A program made the translations under genes and the position numbers. From Serinus canaria (taxonomy: Eukaryota > Chordata > Aves > Passeriformes > Fringillidae), in the NCBI RefSeq assembly GCF_022539315.1, contig NC_066315.1, positions 124,159,374 to 124,223,373 of the forward strand: a stretch of DNA of 64,000 nucleotides, in the 5' to 3' direction. Of the stretch, positions 45,961-57,582 are shown one piece after another (the first letter of the stretch is position 1; the number at the start of each line of letters is the position of its first letter). The notes beneath the pieces were generated by a model that worked only from the letters and a program-made list of their open reading frames with translations, did not search any database and was not told where the DNA came from.

Positions 45961-48900
45961 CATATATTCCAGACCAAAAAGTTTGATTTGGTTCAATATG
46001 GTTTTTTTTGTGAAATGTTGGTGAAAGAACTTTTATTTTGGGGAAAGGAAAAACAGCAGTCAAGCACATTTTTGTTCTTCTGTCTCAGAAAATTATTAGG
46101 TGTCCCGATCCCACTCCTTTTTATCAGTCTTTTAAATCCATAGATCTGTGCTTAAAGGCAGGTTCTGGAAATATCATCTGTTGTTTATAGAGTTTCAGTT
46201 TTTTTCTTCCATTAGGACACAAATCAATTTATAAAATTTACTTTATCAACTGTGTGCAAAATCATGTTAATTTAATAATTGAGGACATTGCTTCACTGTG
46301 GCACTGAAGTCCAGCATTGCAGATAAGCACTGCAGGTAAACCAATCTAATCACTTATGACAACAGCTGCAAGTCCTGTACCTGGACAGCTGTAAGTCCAC
46401 AACCTACTTTAGTCATAATAATAACTATTATTATTGTAGATAACAGAGGAAAAGTGCATTTCTTTAGCTGTTCCAGTGTTTTCAAATGGCTCTCAGATGA
46501 TGTTCTCAAATTAAGACAGATCATCACCAGGTTATTTCTCCATGACCAAAGCTAAATGTCTTTAACAAATTCTTGTATGAAGAAAGCACACTTTGTTCAG
46601 ACTGATTTTAGATTTGTATATAAATGTATTATACTGTTTTAGGCCAAATTTTGGAGCACACATAATTTTACAGAGAAATCACTTCTAGATAATTTTTTTC
46701 AAGATAGGCAAATCTTGTTGGGAATTTTTGTCTAGAAAATGAAATTTTCCTTTGTTATATTTGATCTGCATCAACCTGGAATGCATCCTGTTTCTCAGAT
46801 TTTGGATTTATGGACTAAAACACTGCTTTTTATTAAAATAATCTTAATTCTTCTTCTGCTTCTTCTTCTGCTTGTGATGTGTATATTCAACTAACTGACT
46901 ATTCAAACTTCAAATATCCTTTGATAGGAATTGTTTTAAGTTTTGAAGAGGTTCAAATGTCTCTAAACATTGTGAAGTGTTTCCTTTTTAGCTGTCTTTG
47001 TCACCTCTGGGGCGCCATGTAAGGAGGGGGTGGCAGTGTGTGACTGAAGGTGAATGTAATGGTATGACTGTGTGAACTGCTGAAAGTGATGTTTTCACAC
47101 TCAGCCTAATGAACAAAGAAGACTACAAGGAGCTGGAAGCCAATATGAACTTCTTTCAGGCTGCAAATTTATAACTGAGGGCAATCTCTTCATTTATCTC
47201 ACTATAAAGCCTTTCCTAAGGATTAAGAGAAAATACATAGAGACAATCGTAACCTTCACAAAATGACGAATTTACTAAAATTAATAAACTATAAACACAG
47301 ATTTGGGAAGGTAAGACAGATGTGGCAAAAATACCACCAAGTTTGCAAAAGGGTTAAAATTTAGGAGGATGAAGCAGCTTGGATTCCCAAACTGAAGCCT
47401 TATAATGTACATTCTCTGTCAAAACAAAGTCAGGAAGGCATGAAGTCTTTGCATATCAGACCAGTGAGTGATCTCATTCTAAAAGGTCTCAGTTTTATCT
47501 CACAATCTGATCTCCCTGTCTAGTAAAATGAGTTTGCTTTTCCTCTGACAGTGCAGTCAAACACTCTGTGCCTGGTGTTGCTGCATCCTTCCCTTGTGGC
47601 TGTTTGTCTGCACTGCCTTTCCTCTCGGTGAAGGGATTGTGCCGTCTGCAATTCTTCATGGCCACAATCTCTTATGCAATTACCTTGCAAAGCAGTGGCA
47701 AAGATGATTTTGCATAGCACTTAAAGTATAATAAGCTAAGCTGCTAGGGGATAGAGAATGTGTATTCCTGCAGCTCTGAGATGATGATCATTATGGAGAC
47801 AACTGCTTTCAAAACTCTTAAAAATGAGAGTTTGTAAAAAGAAAAACTCTCACCCTGTCTATGATATGCACTGTGTAAGCAAATAGCACATCTGGCAGCT
47901 GACATACATTTTTTTCTCTCTTTAATTATATGTATTTTCATGAACAGGAAATGTCTGATTGCAGCATATACATCTAATGACGTGAATTTTAAACCAAGTA
48001 TTTAATACTTTGTCATCAGAAAAGCTTGCATGACTGATTTGTGTTGGGTGACACCCCCAAAATACAAGATCTATTGAAATTTGATCTTGCATATCTAAAT
48101 CTGTTGTTTATGCAGAGCTAGATTTGCAAATCTTGCAGACATTGGCTGCCTGTTTCATATGAATTTAACTCTTCCACCTCCATTTATAATCTAGTAAGAA
48201 AGGCAGATTTTTTTTCCCAAGTCTTTTGGACAACAAAAATAAAATATTAAATTTTGAAATCCAGTGGAATTTGCTTTATAGGCCACATATTCAAACCTCA
48301 TTGTCTCACTTATTTATTAGTGCTTGAATTATTGACATGTAATAGATAATATTGATTTTTGAATATGTAATAGATAATATTGACATATTCAAACATTGAC
48401 TAATATGTTAGAGAGTTCATGGTACGCAAGATGAATGATTTAGAAACAGCTTATTTATACATTCTGTATTGTGCCACATAGGTATATGCTTACATAATGG
48501 AAAATTTTATTTACATGGACATAAGGAAAGTTGAGTGATAACAAAACTATGTCAGATGATGTGTAGGAGCACTTAATATACAGGTCAGTACTTTGTATTT
48601 AATAAAGATAGCAAGGGATGGGGGAGTAGTTCCTATCTTTCTGTTCAGGGATAAGTCTCTTCAACTGCCATGACTTTTAAGACTTCATGTCTCTAAAAAT
48701 CATTTTACAATAAAAATGAAACTATCACTTTAAAAAAAGAGGCAATCTCTTTTGAAGTGTAAAATTCTAAAGTGAAAGGTCCTTAATCTGTGTTAGTCAC
48801 TTCAGGAAGTAACTGAACTCTGACTAGGAGCTGAACCCTGGGATCCTTGTGAAAATTCAAGCTGATGTCAGTGTTACTGATGTCAACTATTACAAATTTC

Positions 48901-49100
48901 CAGTAGCAGAGCATGTCTTATCAGAAGAGAATTGACCTTTGCTTGAAAAATTAAGACCATCGTATTTGTCTCCAGATTTTCAACACATCAAGGACTGAGC
49001 AATATGTTTATTACTATTTATAATTTTGATACAATGATAGTAATTACTTTCAGGGTCTTGTTATGTTCCATAAACTGTTACTTATTTCTAAAACTGTAAT
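45961..49100. other. Unannotated AT-rich non-coding DNA
   Basis: No gene recognised. The region 46270-46560 looks complex and repeat-free and could be conserved non-coding DNA. A local direct/inverted repeat lies at 48337-48392. Confidence 0.5.
48337..48392. repeat. 19-bp direct repeat with an embedded hairpin
   Basis: ATGTAATAGATAATATTGA occurs at 48337-48355 and 48365-48383. In addition TTGAATATGT (48359-48368) and ACATATTCAA (48383-48392) are exact reverse complements with a 14-nt loop. Confidence 0.9.
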
Positions 49101-49432
49101 TTTCTTTTCACTTACTGGTAGGCATCCCAGTTCTGACTGATGTTCCAGAACCACAGCAAATACCAATGTCAGTGGAAGAGCCTATTTCTCAACCCACCCT
49201 AGAATCAGGGTCATTAAAGACATTAAATACACCAGTTGTGTTATTAATGTGGTCTTTTGATATAATCAGATTGGGGCGTCAGATTCAAGGGTTGGTGATG
49301 GCATTGTTGTCTCTACTTTTTTTATCAAGCAAATTAATTTCAGCGTTGAAGTTGCCCAGGAAACAAGTCCTTATTTTAAGTTCCAGCCAGGAAACAAAAT
49401 TACTACTCTTTTGTAATTTTCAAGATAACTGA
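49101..49432 (+). other. Open frame of 110 codons with an acceptor-like start; not a confident gene
   Basis: The frame is open from just after a TAA at about 49098 to the stop at 49430-49432. A pyrimidine-rich run (TTTTCTTTTCACTTAC) and an AG at about 49120-49121 resemble a splice acceptor. The following peptide (starting GIPVLTDVPEPQQIPMSVEE) reads less AT-biased than most chance frames here, but the second half turns into Leu/Ser/Lys-rich sequence. No domain or family was recognised and no good donor closes the segment. Chance is the default reading. Confidence 0.15.
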
Positions 49433-50263
49433 CCATAATCTTCATCTCCATTTTGTTAATTTCATTTTTATTATTCTTGACAGTCTTTCCCAATATATTA
49501 TTCATTGTCTGCAGGTGATCCACATTTGATAAATATCTTATTCAGCCTGCATGTTCTAATGGCTCATTAAAATCCTTGTCTCCCTGCAGCACTTGGGCAG
49601 CAGCACTATTGAGAAAATCTTGTGCTACTGAGGAGGAGACTTGAAATGATCTATCTTGCTTTCTCTTTGACAAATATTAAAGCTATCCAAGGAAGGGAAA
49701 GGTAAGAACAATTGGAAGAGGAAAAGAAATTTTAAAGGACTATACATTATATAGTTCCATATACGAAGGCCATGTGCATCACATATGAGTCATCCTTAGG
49801 ATGAATTCTTTCAGGAGTGCTTCAGTAATCTACACTGTGGACTCAAACCCAGGAAATAGACTGGGACCATAAAATCCTGCATTTTAGTGAAACGAATTTG
49901 AAGTTCCAAAACAAATCAAACCAAAGCTCTGTTTAGTTCAGTATTATTTCTATTACCCAATGTCGTACCCTTTTCTTTTTGACAAGCATAAAAGCAAGAC
50001 CTAGTGAAGTTTAAGACTTCCCTTGGCACACCCTCTGTTCACTAGCCAAGTTTTGTGACCTGAAAATTGCACTCAGCCAACCACACTTTTTAGTGATCAA
50101 TGCATCCTCTTAATTGAATAAGATTAAAACTACTTTGAATCAATTTATATTGCTGGTGAAAAAATGATCTTCTGGCAAAGAGCTTCACAGTTTTATAAAT
50201 AATTGTATCCAAATGGGTTCTATTTTTCTTGAATTCTCTTACTGAACTATTTCATAGAAAGAC
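49433..50263. other. Unannotated non-coding DNA
   Basis: No gene or repeat family recognised. Confidence 0.5.
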
Positions 50264-50348
50264 GAATAGAATAGAATAGAATAGAATAGAATAGAATAGA
50301 ATAGAATAGAATAGAATAGAATAGAATAGAATAGAATAGAATAGAATA
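50264..50348. repeat. (GAATA)17 pentanucleotide array at a CR1 3' end
   Basis: 85 bp of uninterrupted GAATA units; on the minus strand this is the TATTC/ATTCT class. It sits exactly where the antisense CR1 at 50349-50934 should have its 3' terminus, whose natural repeats are ATTCTATG-like. The array was therefore probably seeded by the CR1 tail. Confidence 0.95.
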
Positions 50349-50934
50349 TTCACTTGGAAGAAACCTGCAATGATGATTTAATCCACCTGCCTGACCAATT
50401 CAGGATTCACTAAAGTTAAATCATGTTATCAAAGGCATACTCCAAATGCCTTTTAAAGATTGACAAGCTTGGGACATTGTTCATCTAGGAAGCCTGTTCC
50501 AGTGTTTGACCATCTCAATCAATCTCAGTAAAAAATGCTTCCTAATGTCCTGATTAAGTCTCTCCTGGTGAAGTTTTGAACAATTTCCACACTTCTCTGG
50601 ATATCGGAGAGAAAAGAGCAGCACCTCACTCTCCAGATCCCCTCCTCAGGAAGCAATAAGGTCATCCCCCAGACTTCTTTTCTCATAAATAGATAAATCA
50701 ACAGTCTTCAGCTGCTCCTCATAGGAAATTCCTTCCAGAACTGTCACCTGCTTTGCTGACCTCATCTGGACATGTTCAAGGACCCTCACATCCTTCTGAA
50801 AGTGTGGGGTCCAAAACTGCACAGAGCACTCAACGTGAGGCTGCACCAACACTGAATACAGCAGGATGATCTCCTCTTCTGACGGGCTGGGATGCTGAGT
50901 TTGATGCATGCCAGGATGGGATTTGCCTGAATTT
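50349..50934 (-). mobile_element. CR1 LINE fragment A, 3' region, antisense
   Basis: Antisense CR1 tail. Landmarks are 'gaagcctgttccagtgtttg' (about 50489), 'ctcctcataggaaattcctt', 'gacctcatctggacatgttc' and 'gtggggtccaaaactgcac' up to 'gccaggatgggatttgcctg' at about 50930. Its 3' end is replaced by the (GAATA)17 array. It is followed directly by an LTR fragment and then a second CR1 piece that overlaps it in element coordinates, so A and B are different insertions. The 129-codon minus frame at 50646-51035 runs through it and into the LTR and is not a gene. Confidence 0.85.
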
Positions 50935-51331
50935 TTTTCCATGGGAGAGGCCCCACTCTGGAGCAGAGGAAGGACTCCTCTCCCTGAGCACCAACAGCAA
51001 CATGCGATGAAGTGAACATAGCCCACATTCCCCATTTCCCTGCAGTACTGGGCAGGAGAAGGTACAGATGGAAAGGAAGGAGATATGGGAGGAAAAATTG
51101 GTTTGAAGATTTTTTACTTCTCATTATCCTGTTCGGATGTTGTTTTTAATAGTTCAGATCTCTGAATCAAGTCTGTTTTGCTGGTAGTAGTATTTGGTCA
51201 GCGATATCTCTCTGTCCTTATCTCAGCTTGTGAACCTTTTGTATATTTTCTTTGTCCTGTCCAGTTGCAGAGCGGAGTTATAGAGTGGCTCTGGTGGGTG
51301 CCTGGCATCCAGCCAATGTCAACCCACCACA
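50935..51331 (+). mobile_element. Avian endogenous retrovirus LTR, 5'-truncated
   Basis: The block resembles the 3' part of a common avian LTR: 'ggccccactctggagcagag' (about 50950), 'tttacttctcattatcctgt' (about 51113), 'caagtctgttttgctggtag', 'ctctctgtccttatctcagc' and the terminus 'gtcaacccaccaca' ending exactly at 51331. The expected TG start and first half are missing, so the fragment is truncated on its left side where CR1 fragment A begins. No internal retroviral sequence follows. The LTR end abuts CR1 sequence at 51332. Confidence 0.75.
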
Positions 51332-52175
51332 GGGCCCCAAAGCTGGACACAGTAATCCAAGTGACCTCTTACAAGAGCAAGATGGAGGGAATCATGTCCT
51401 TGGACCTGCTGGCCACACTTCTGATACAGTTCAAGATGTGATTGGCTTTCTGGGTTTCAAGCACACATTGCCAAGCCATGTTGACTTTTCATCCACAAAT
51501 ACCCTGAAGTCTTTTTCCCCAGGGATAGTCTTGGTCCATTCTCTGCCCAGAGAGCGTTTGTCCCTGTGACTGCCCTGACCCATGCACAGGACCATGCAGT
51601 TGGCCTTGTTGAGCTGTATGAAGCTCACACATGCCCATCTCTCAGGCCTCTCAAGGTCCCTCTGGATGGCATCCCTTCCCTCCAGTGCCCAGCAGAGCTC
51701 GGTGTCATTGGAAAACTTGCTGAGGGTGCACTCGTGGACACTGTCCATGTCACCAAAGATGTTAAAAAATGCTGGTCCAGAAACTGACCCCTAAGGAACT
51801 CTCCTCATGACTGATCTCCACCTGCAGTGATCTGTTGAGTCCAAACCTCCAGCCAATTTTTATCTACTAATTGGTCCATCCATTTTTATCCACTGATTGG
51901 TCCATCCAGTTTAGAGACAAGGATGTCATATGGGACAATGTGAAATGCTTTCCACAAGTCCAAGTAGATGGTGTCAATTGCCCCTCCCTTGTCCACCACT
52001 GCAGTAACCCCAAACCTGTCAGGCCTTATTTGCCCCTGGTGAAGCCGTGTTGACTGTCACCCATCAACTAATTATTTTCCATGTGCATTAGCACAGTTTC
52101 CAGGAAGGGCTACTCCATGATCTTGCCAGGCACTGAGACCTGTGGTTACCTGGGTCCCCCTAATTTCCCTTTTAA
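51332..52175 (-). mobile_element. CR1 LINE fragment B, reverse-transcriptase region, antisense
   Basis: Antisense CR1 covering the C-terminal part of the ORF2 reverse transcriptase and the sequence after it. The minus-strand frame at 51431-51748 preserves a conserved stretch of CR1 reverse transcriptase: E-C-T-L-S-K-F followed by the catalytic box, which reads F-S-N-D (complement of 51703-51714) instead of the family's F-A-D-D, so the first catalytic aspartate is lost. It then has G-R-D-A-I-Q-R-D-L-E-R and W-A, both typical of CR1. Upstream landmarks include 'ctgacccctaaggaactct' (51785) and 'tggtgaagccgtgttgact' (52038). A local 28-bp tandem duplication is visible at about 51857-51910 (ttggtccatcca twice). 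The element is dead. Confidence 0.88.
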
Positions 52176-53448
52176 AACAATATTTCTAAGGAAAATGTAG
52201 TTTAAACATAAATAAAATATAAAGGGTTGCTAAAACTTGATTCTATGTGTACACTAGCATCTTTGATGAAAAGATTAAAAATATATTTTCTCCAATTTAA
52301 TTTCATTACCATAACTTTCTTAGTGAATTATAATATAATTTTTGGATGTCTGACTCACTGCTTTCAAACAACTCAAAATTATAAAAGATCAGAAAAATTA
52401 TTTAAGGCCAACCTGTGCTCATTCTAGTTCTCTGGCTTGTGCCCAGAGCATATGGCTGGGAGTCTGATCTGCACATTAATCCAAAATCTTGTAGGTGTTA
52501 ATGAAATCTGATTGCTACATATTATTTTAATGTTTTAGTGGGTGTGATATGCAACTCATAAAATTGATCTCTGCATCAAATAAACCCTGTCACTGACAGT
52601 CAGAATCATTTATCTTTGACAAATGTCCCACTTACATGTTCTCAACTTGTCTTCTGTACTGAAGAATATTTTGATCTTTGAAGCAGTATGTTTTGATTGC
52701 ATTAGTCTGACTGTAGTCATAACCTAAAGCATTGTCATTCCACTGTTCTCTCCTAATCTGAAATATTTAAAAATGTGATTGCAGACTGGTGTTTGAGTTG
52801 CTTTTCATGAAGAGAGAAATTCAGTTGACTAATGGATAAGTAAACAGTTTGATGTATTTGTGATGATTTTTTTAATACAATATTTGAAATTTCATGGAGG
52901 TACTTTTCTTAGAATAATCTACCAGAACTTAATCACCTGGTAGAAACTCTGGCACATTTATATCTTATTAAATACATAAGTAGATAAAAACCTCTTTGCC
53001 TTGGAATGGTATTAAGCCAGCAGTCTTAACCAGCTGTCTTAATCCTTCTGTTTGGCACAGCAGCATTACCTTTAATGATATTGTCAATTCTGATTTATTA
53101 GGACAAATAATTTATCAGAAGATATTTGCATCTCCAATCTTTCCAGTATATTACTCAGTGATTCCAGTGTCAAATATTTCCTGAGTCATTTATTGAGACC
53201 CTTAAATTTTGATGACTGGGTAACAAGTTAGCCTTGTATGCTACACATCTGAATTCCCACTGTAGCTCATAGACTTGGTATTGCCCCTAACTACAGTCTG
53301 CAGATGATGGAAGCTGGAGGATGACATAATTCAGTAGATAGCAAAACCTAAAGCTTGATCTAAAGCAAGGCTTGAACCTGTTGCCTAAACATAAACACCT
53401 AGTAGTGTGTGAGACATGCTGGGATTGTTTATGATTTGAGGTGTAAGT
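52176..53448. other. Unannotated AT-rich non-coding DNA
   Basis: No gene or repeat family recognised. Confidence 0.5.
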
Positions 53449-53841
53449 TTAGACACAGATGTGTTGCCTACCTGCCAGCTCGATGAAGATGTCCTGGATA
53501 TTGATTGGTATTGCACACATATTGAGACAATCAAACTGTGCTTCATCTGGATGGTCCAAAGCAGTCTCTAGAATCAGCGAACACTTTTGTCCAGGATACC
53601 AGTCCAGTTGCTTAAACAGTGGTTGTAGTGACACATTAAAGACCAAACACACTACACGTGCACGTATGGGTTCAATTTTTGTGTCTGTATTTTGAAGCAA
53701 ATCCTTCCACATTCATTTGGGGAGGACTAGCTGATTCTTCACTAGATTTTGTTTTCTGACTGGAAGTACATCAATTTCCAACTGCTGGCACATAGAATTT
53801 TGGGAGTAAGAAAAGCTGGTTGCAGTGTCATCATATAGGTC
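53449..53841 (-). pseudogene. Unidentified exon-like or decayed coding stretch, minus strand
   Basis: On the minus strand the frame is open for 42 codons from 53841 (after a TAG), is broken by one TGA at 53715-53713, and is then open for 87 codons to the stop ending at 53449. The composition is unlike the AT-driven frames elsewhere: it contains Trp, Cys, Asp, Glu, Gln and Pro in a balanced mix and alternating hydrophobic residues suggestive of beta strands (for example ARVVCLVFNVSLQPL and GQKCSLILETALDHPDEAQF). Near the end, GAGCTGGCAG|GTAGGC (complement of about 53467-53482) is a good splice-donor match, and the frame stops 7 codons later. Possible acceptors are TTTGCTTCAAAATACAG before codon TKIEP, giving an exon free of stops, or TTCTTATATCCAG just before 53844. 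I do not recognise the protein. It could be a real internal exon, an old pseudogene with one nonsense change, or chance. Confidence 0.3.
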
Positions 53842-55373
53842 CTACTGGATATAAGAATTTCAGAGTTAGTTGCTGAAATTGACATTCAAGCCAAGAACTA
53901 ACTAAGATGGAAATTCCATGAATGGTTCTGTCCCTTGTGTTTCCTTTGAGGAACAGAAGTTGAACTAGCTGAAGCCTGACAATCATTTCCTGGACTGTGG
54001 TGTCACAAGCAGTATTTGTGGTGTAGCAGACATTTTAGAGTAAAAAAGCACTAAATGGAAAAAAAAATCTTAAATTTCAATGTAAAATGGCTGTTTGTTT
54101 TTCTAACTTTTAGGAGAACTGCACAAAGTATGTTTAGTTGAAGACAAAAAGGCAGTTATTAACTTGCACTTTTGACTGTTCATACTGCAGAATTATTAGC
54201 TCTGTTTTAGACCTCTCCAGCTTGCATTTAGTGACGAAACATGAATATTGCTTGGGAGATTTTCAGCATGAATCAATCCCAAAGAGCAAACAGCATAAGT
54301 TTGAGCCAGGCAGGTTTGCCTCCCTCCAGCTCACACAGAAGAGTTTATACATCCAAATGTTCCACCTGTTTTCATGACATTCCACAGAGCGCACTGCAGG
54401 CACTATACTTTCACACTATAAAAACTTTAACATGGAGTTAACATTGCTTCAAATCGTTTGAGCAGAGGAAAATACATCTAAACCACTTAAATTTTATGTG
54501 GGGGTCAAAAAGAAGTACAATTTCTATGTTTTGAATTCAAACACTTCTCTAAAAAGGTAACCAGACCAAAACAGGAGGACTGTAAGTCAGCCCACACAAT
54601 TTGGTCTAGATGTAGTTTAGCATACAAGTTTTAGTACTAAATTTATTATTATGTTTTATTTGCTTGTTTATACAATTTTTAATCAAGTTTTTAGTCATAA
54701 TAGTCTTTTTTGGTATCCAGTTTATTTAAAATGAATCTTCAGAGAAGCTAGCAAAAGGGAATCCCTTGTCACTGAGTTATATTTTCTGCATTCAGGGAAC
54801 ATTGAATTTCCAGTTGCATAAACAAGACAATTTCTTAAGGTTTATCATACAAAGTAGGGATGTTTTTATTGCAGTGAACAGCTTGGAGTCACTATATTCA
54901 CATTTGCTGATGACATTTTCTTACCCTGATTTGGTCTTCAATACTAGTGTATTTACTATCATCCAACCTCCTAGAGCCAAGTTTTCATGCTTCAAAGTCA
55001 AGGGATGGTTAAATAACTTATTTTAGGAAGGAATAAGGCATGACAACCTGTACTAAAAACTGAAGGTGTTACATGTACTATGAAAAGAAAAAAATAATAG
55101 TAGTTTATTTATGTTTCTCAGAAATTTTATTAAAAAATGTTTAAGCTGACACAAAGGAAATATAAAACAGTCTAGCAGTCTTGACAGATAACAATTTAAA
55201 GCTAGAGTGGCTATTCATATAGTAGTGGATATCTGCTTATGGTCTAACTCAGAGCATGGAAGTTCTCTCATCATCTGGCTGTCCAAAATTTGGTTTAAGC
55301 TTGTAGTTTATTATTTTTATATTGACAAGTGAGAAAAAGGCAATTCAAGAGGATGAATCATTCCATTCCAGGA

Positions 55374-55407
55374 ATATATATATATATATATACACATATA
55401 TATATAT
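55374..55407. repeat. (AT)n microsatellite with one ACAC interruption
   Basis: ATATATATATATATATATA, then CACA, then TATATATATATATG. Confidence 0.9.
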
Positions 55408-57530
55408 GTTTGTATGCATGTATCTTTTCGAAGTGCCTAGGGGTTCTCTCCTTTAACTTAAATTAAAAAATAAATTAAATAAACTCCAATGTTTGGACAG
55501 CTAAAGTAAAGCTAAAGCTGAGGTTTACCATGGGCTTTGAAATACATATGCTTTCTTTCTTACCCTTATTTTTTGTTTTCTACATAAACAAAGGAACCTC
55601 CCTCATATCCAGGCAAATTGGTAATAATTCACTACTATTCACTTCAGTTCATAATGAGAGACTGGCAAAAATTGCAATAATTCAACAGTGAAATAACTCA
55701 CCTTGTTTGTACTGAAAAATCAAACTGTGAAGAAAAAATCATATACACCCATGTATTTCAGTCCAGACATAGAAATCATCAGGAGAATCCACTCACCTAA
55801 AGAATAAAAATTCAAGACTGACAGCCATACTCAAAGTTGCTAATTGAACATAGTCAGCTACGTGCAGATGGGACAGACATCTGAATTGAAAATACAATTC
55901 TTCTTGGAAATACAGCTGATTTTAGAAGACAGATTTTGCAAAGGCCACCATATTTGACTTGCTTCTGGAGAGGAATGCCCATCTACTTGGGTAGAACTGC
56001 AGTATTTCCAAGTCATGAGTAGCAAGGTCTGCAGAAGCAGCTGCTAGAGCTCATAGTGGCTGTTTCCACCATCCACAGCAGTGGGCACAGCCTGGCAACT
56101 GCCACGGTCACCAGCGCCAGCTCCTCCGCCCCACTGGTGCAGCTGAACTCAGAGAGAGGAAAATAACCTCCATCTCTGAATGAAAAGTCTCTGCAGATGA
56201 CACTCATTTTAATTATTTTTGCTACTGAGCTACTGAGTCTATTGTTTTAGCTTCCAACAGAGTTCTTAAAATCAAAATAATTCATCTCATTTAAAGCAAT
56301 TCTTTTTAGCTGTTGAAGTCACTCTGTTCTGCTGCATCTTTTATGACCAGATTGCAGTCTGTTCTCTGCAGAGTATGCAGAGAGAGTAAAAAAATTTATT
56401 GGTTTGGGGGTTTTGGTTTTGGTTGGATTGTTCTCTTTAATTTAGGGTTTATTTTGCTGGCTTTTTTTTTTTTTTACTGGAGGTATATAAAGCTTCTGGT
56501 CTCACCACAAAACAAGTATGAAAGGGAAATAAAAACTCAACTACTACATGTTAAAAATGTACTAGAACAATAGACTACAATATACATTTTTCATGTCACT
56601 GTCTCATTTTCATTATCTAGACCATATTTATTGGAACAAAAAAGTCCTTACTGATGAAAAAAAATTTCATGTGACAATTCAATCCCTAATACATTATTAG
56701 CTTAAAATGACTTTCAGTGGTTGGAGGAAAGACACAGCTAAATTTTAACTTTTTTTTTTTTCATTGTTTTGGTTTGGGCTTTTTTTCTTTTTGTAAGTTA
56801 TTCTTTTCCTTTACATTAACCTATGGAAGTATTTCTCATATGTTTCATTTTACATCAAGTTAAGAGACTGAGCCTTAGATTATGTGCAAAACCAAATAAT
56901 AAGATGGTTTTTATTGTAATGGCTGTACCATTTGCTTTTTACCATAACAATTTGTTTTAGAAACTACCCTTGAATTGTCACTATTATATCACTATTGAAT
57001 GACTGCAAAAGAAATCTGACTTTCTGCTAACACTCTTTATCAACTTTCCAACACAATTCATAAAGTTAACTTGCAACTCTAAAAACCACTTGAAATTGAG
57101 GAAATGTCAGCTTTTGGAGGATTTTAAGATAGGTGAGCTATAAAAAATCTCTTGCCCATTTCCACTGCCTTACATTCAGACCAATTCTTCTTGAACTTGT
57201 ACCATGAGATGCTGGACAAGAAGAGAAGATAAAAGATATGAAAGGATGCAGCTTTCATAAATGCAAAGTCTGATTTACTAATAGGAAATACTAGTGAAGA
57301 GTTTTGTTCTATTTTGTTTTCTATAACTTAGGTATTATAAATCACTAAGTAAAATGACACCATACCCAGTCCATTTTAAAACCTAGATTTGTGATTTCAT
57401 TGTGTATGAAACATTTAATATTTTTAAATACTATAAAAAATTGACCTTAGTCCAGTGACTGTATATTAGAATATTTTCACATCTTGACACCAGTTCAGAG
57501 GTTTTCTGTAAATCCATTTGCAATTTCATT

Positions 57531-57582
57531 AAATTCAGAAGTAAAGTATATCAGCTAAATTCAGAAGCTAAGTATATCAGCG
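57531..57582. repeat. 26-bp tandem duplication
   Basis: AAATTCAGAAGTAAAGTATA... at 57531-57556 is repeated at 57557-57582 with two or three substitutions. Confidence 0.9.

Noticed and set aside
50646..51035. 129-codon minus frame
   Set aside because: Crosses the junction between CR1 fragment A and the LTR fragment, so it cannot be a native gene.
53449..53841. Selenoprotein interpretation of the in-frame TGA at 53713-53715
   Set aside because: No recognised protein family, no SECIS-like element evident, and an exon starting after the TGA explains the frame more simply.
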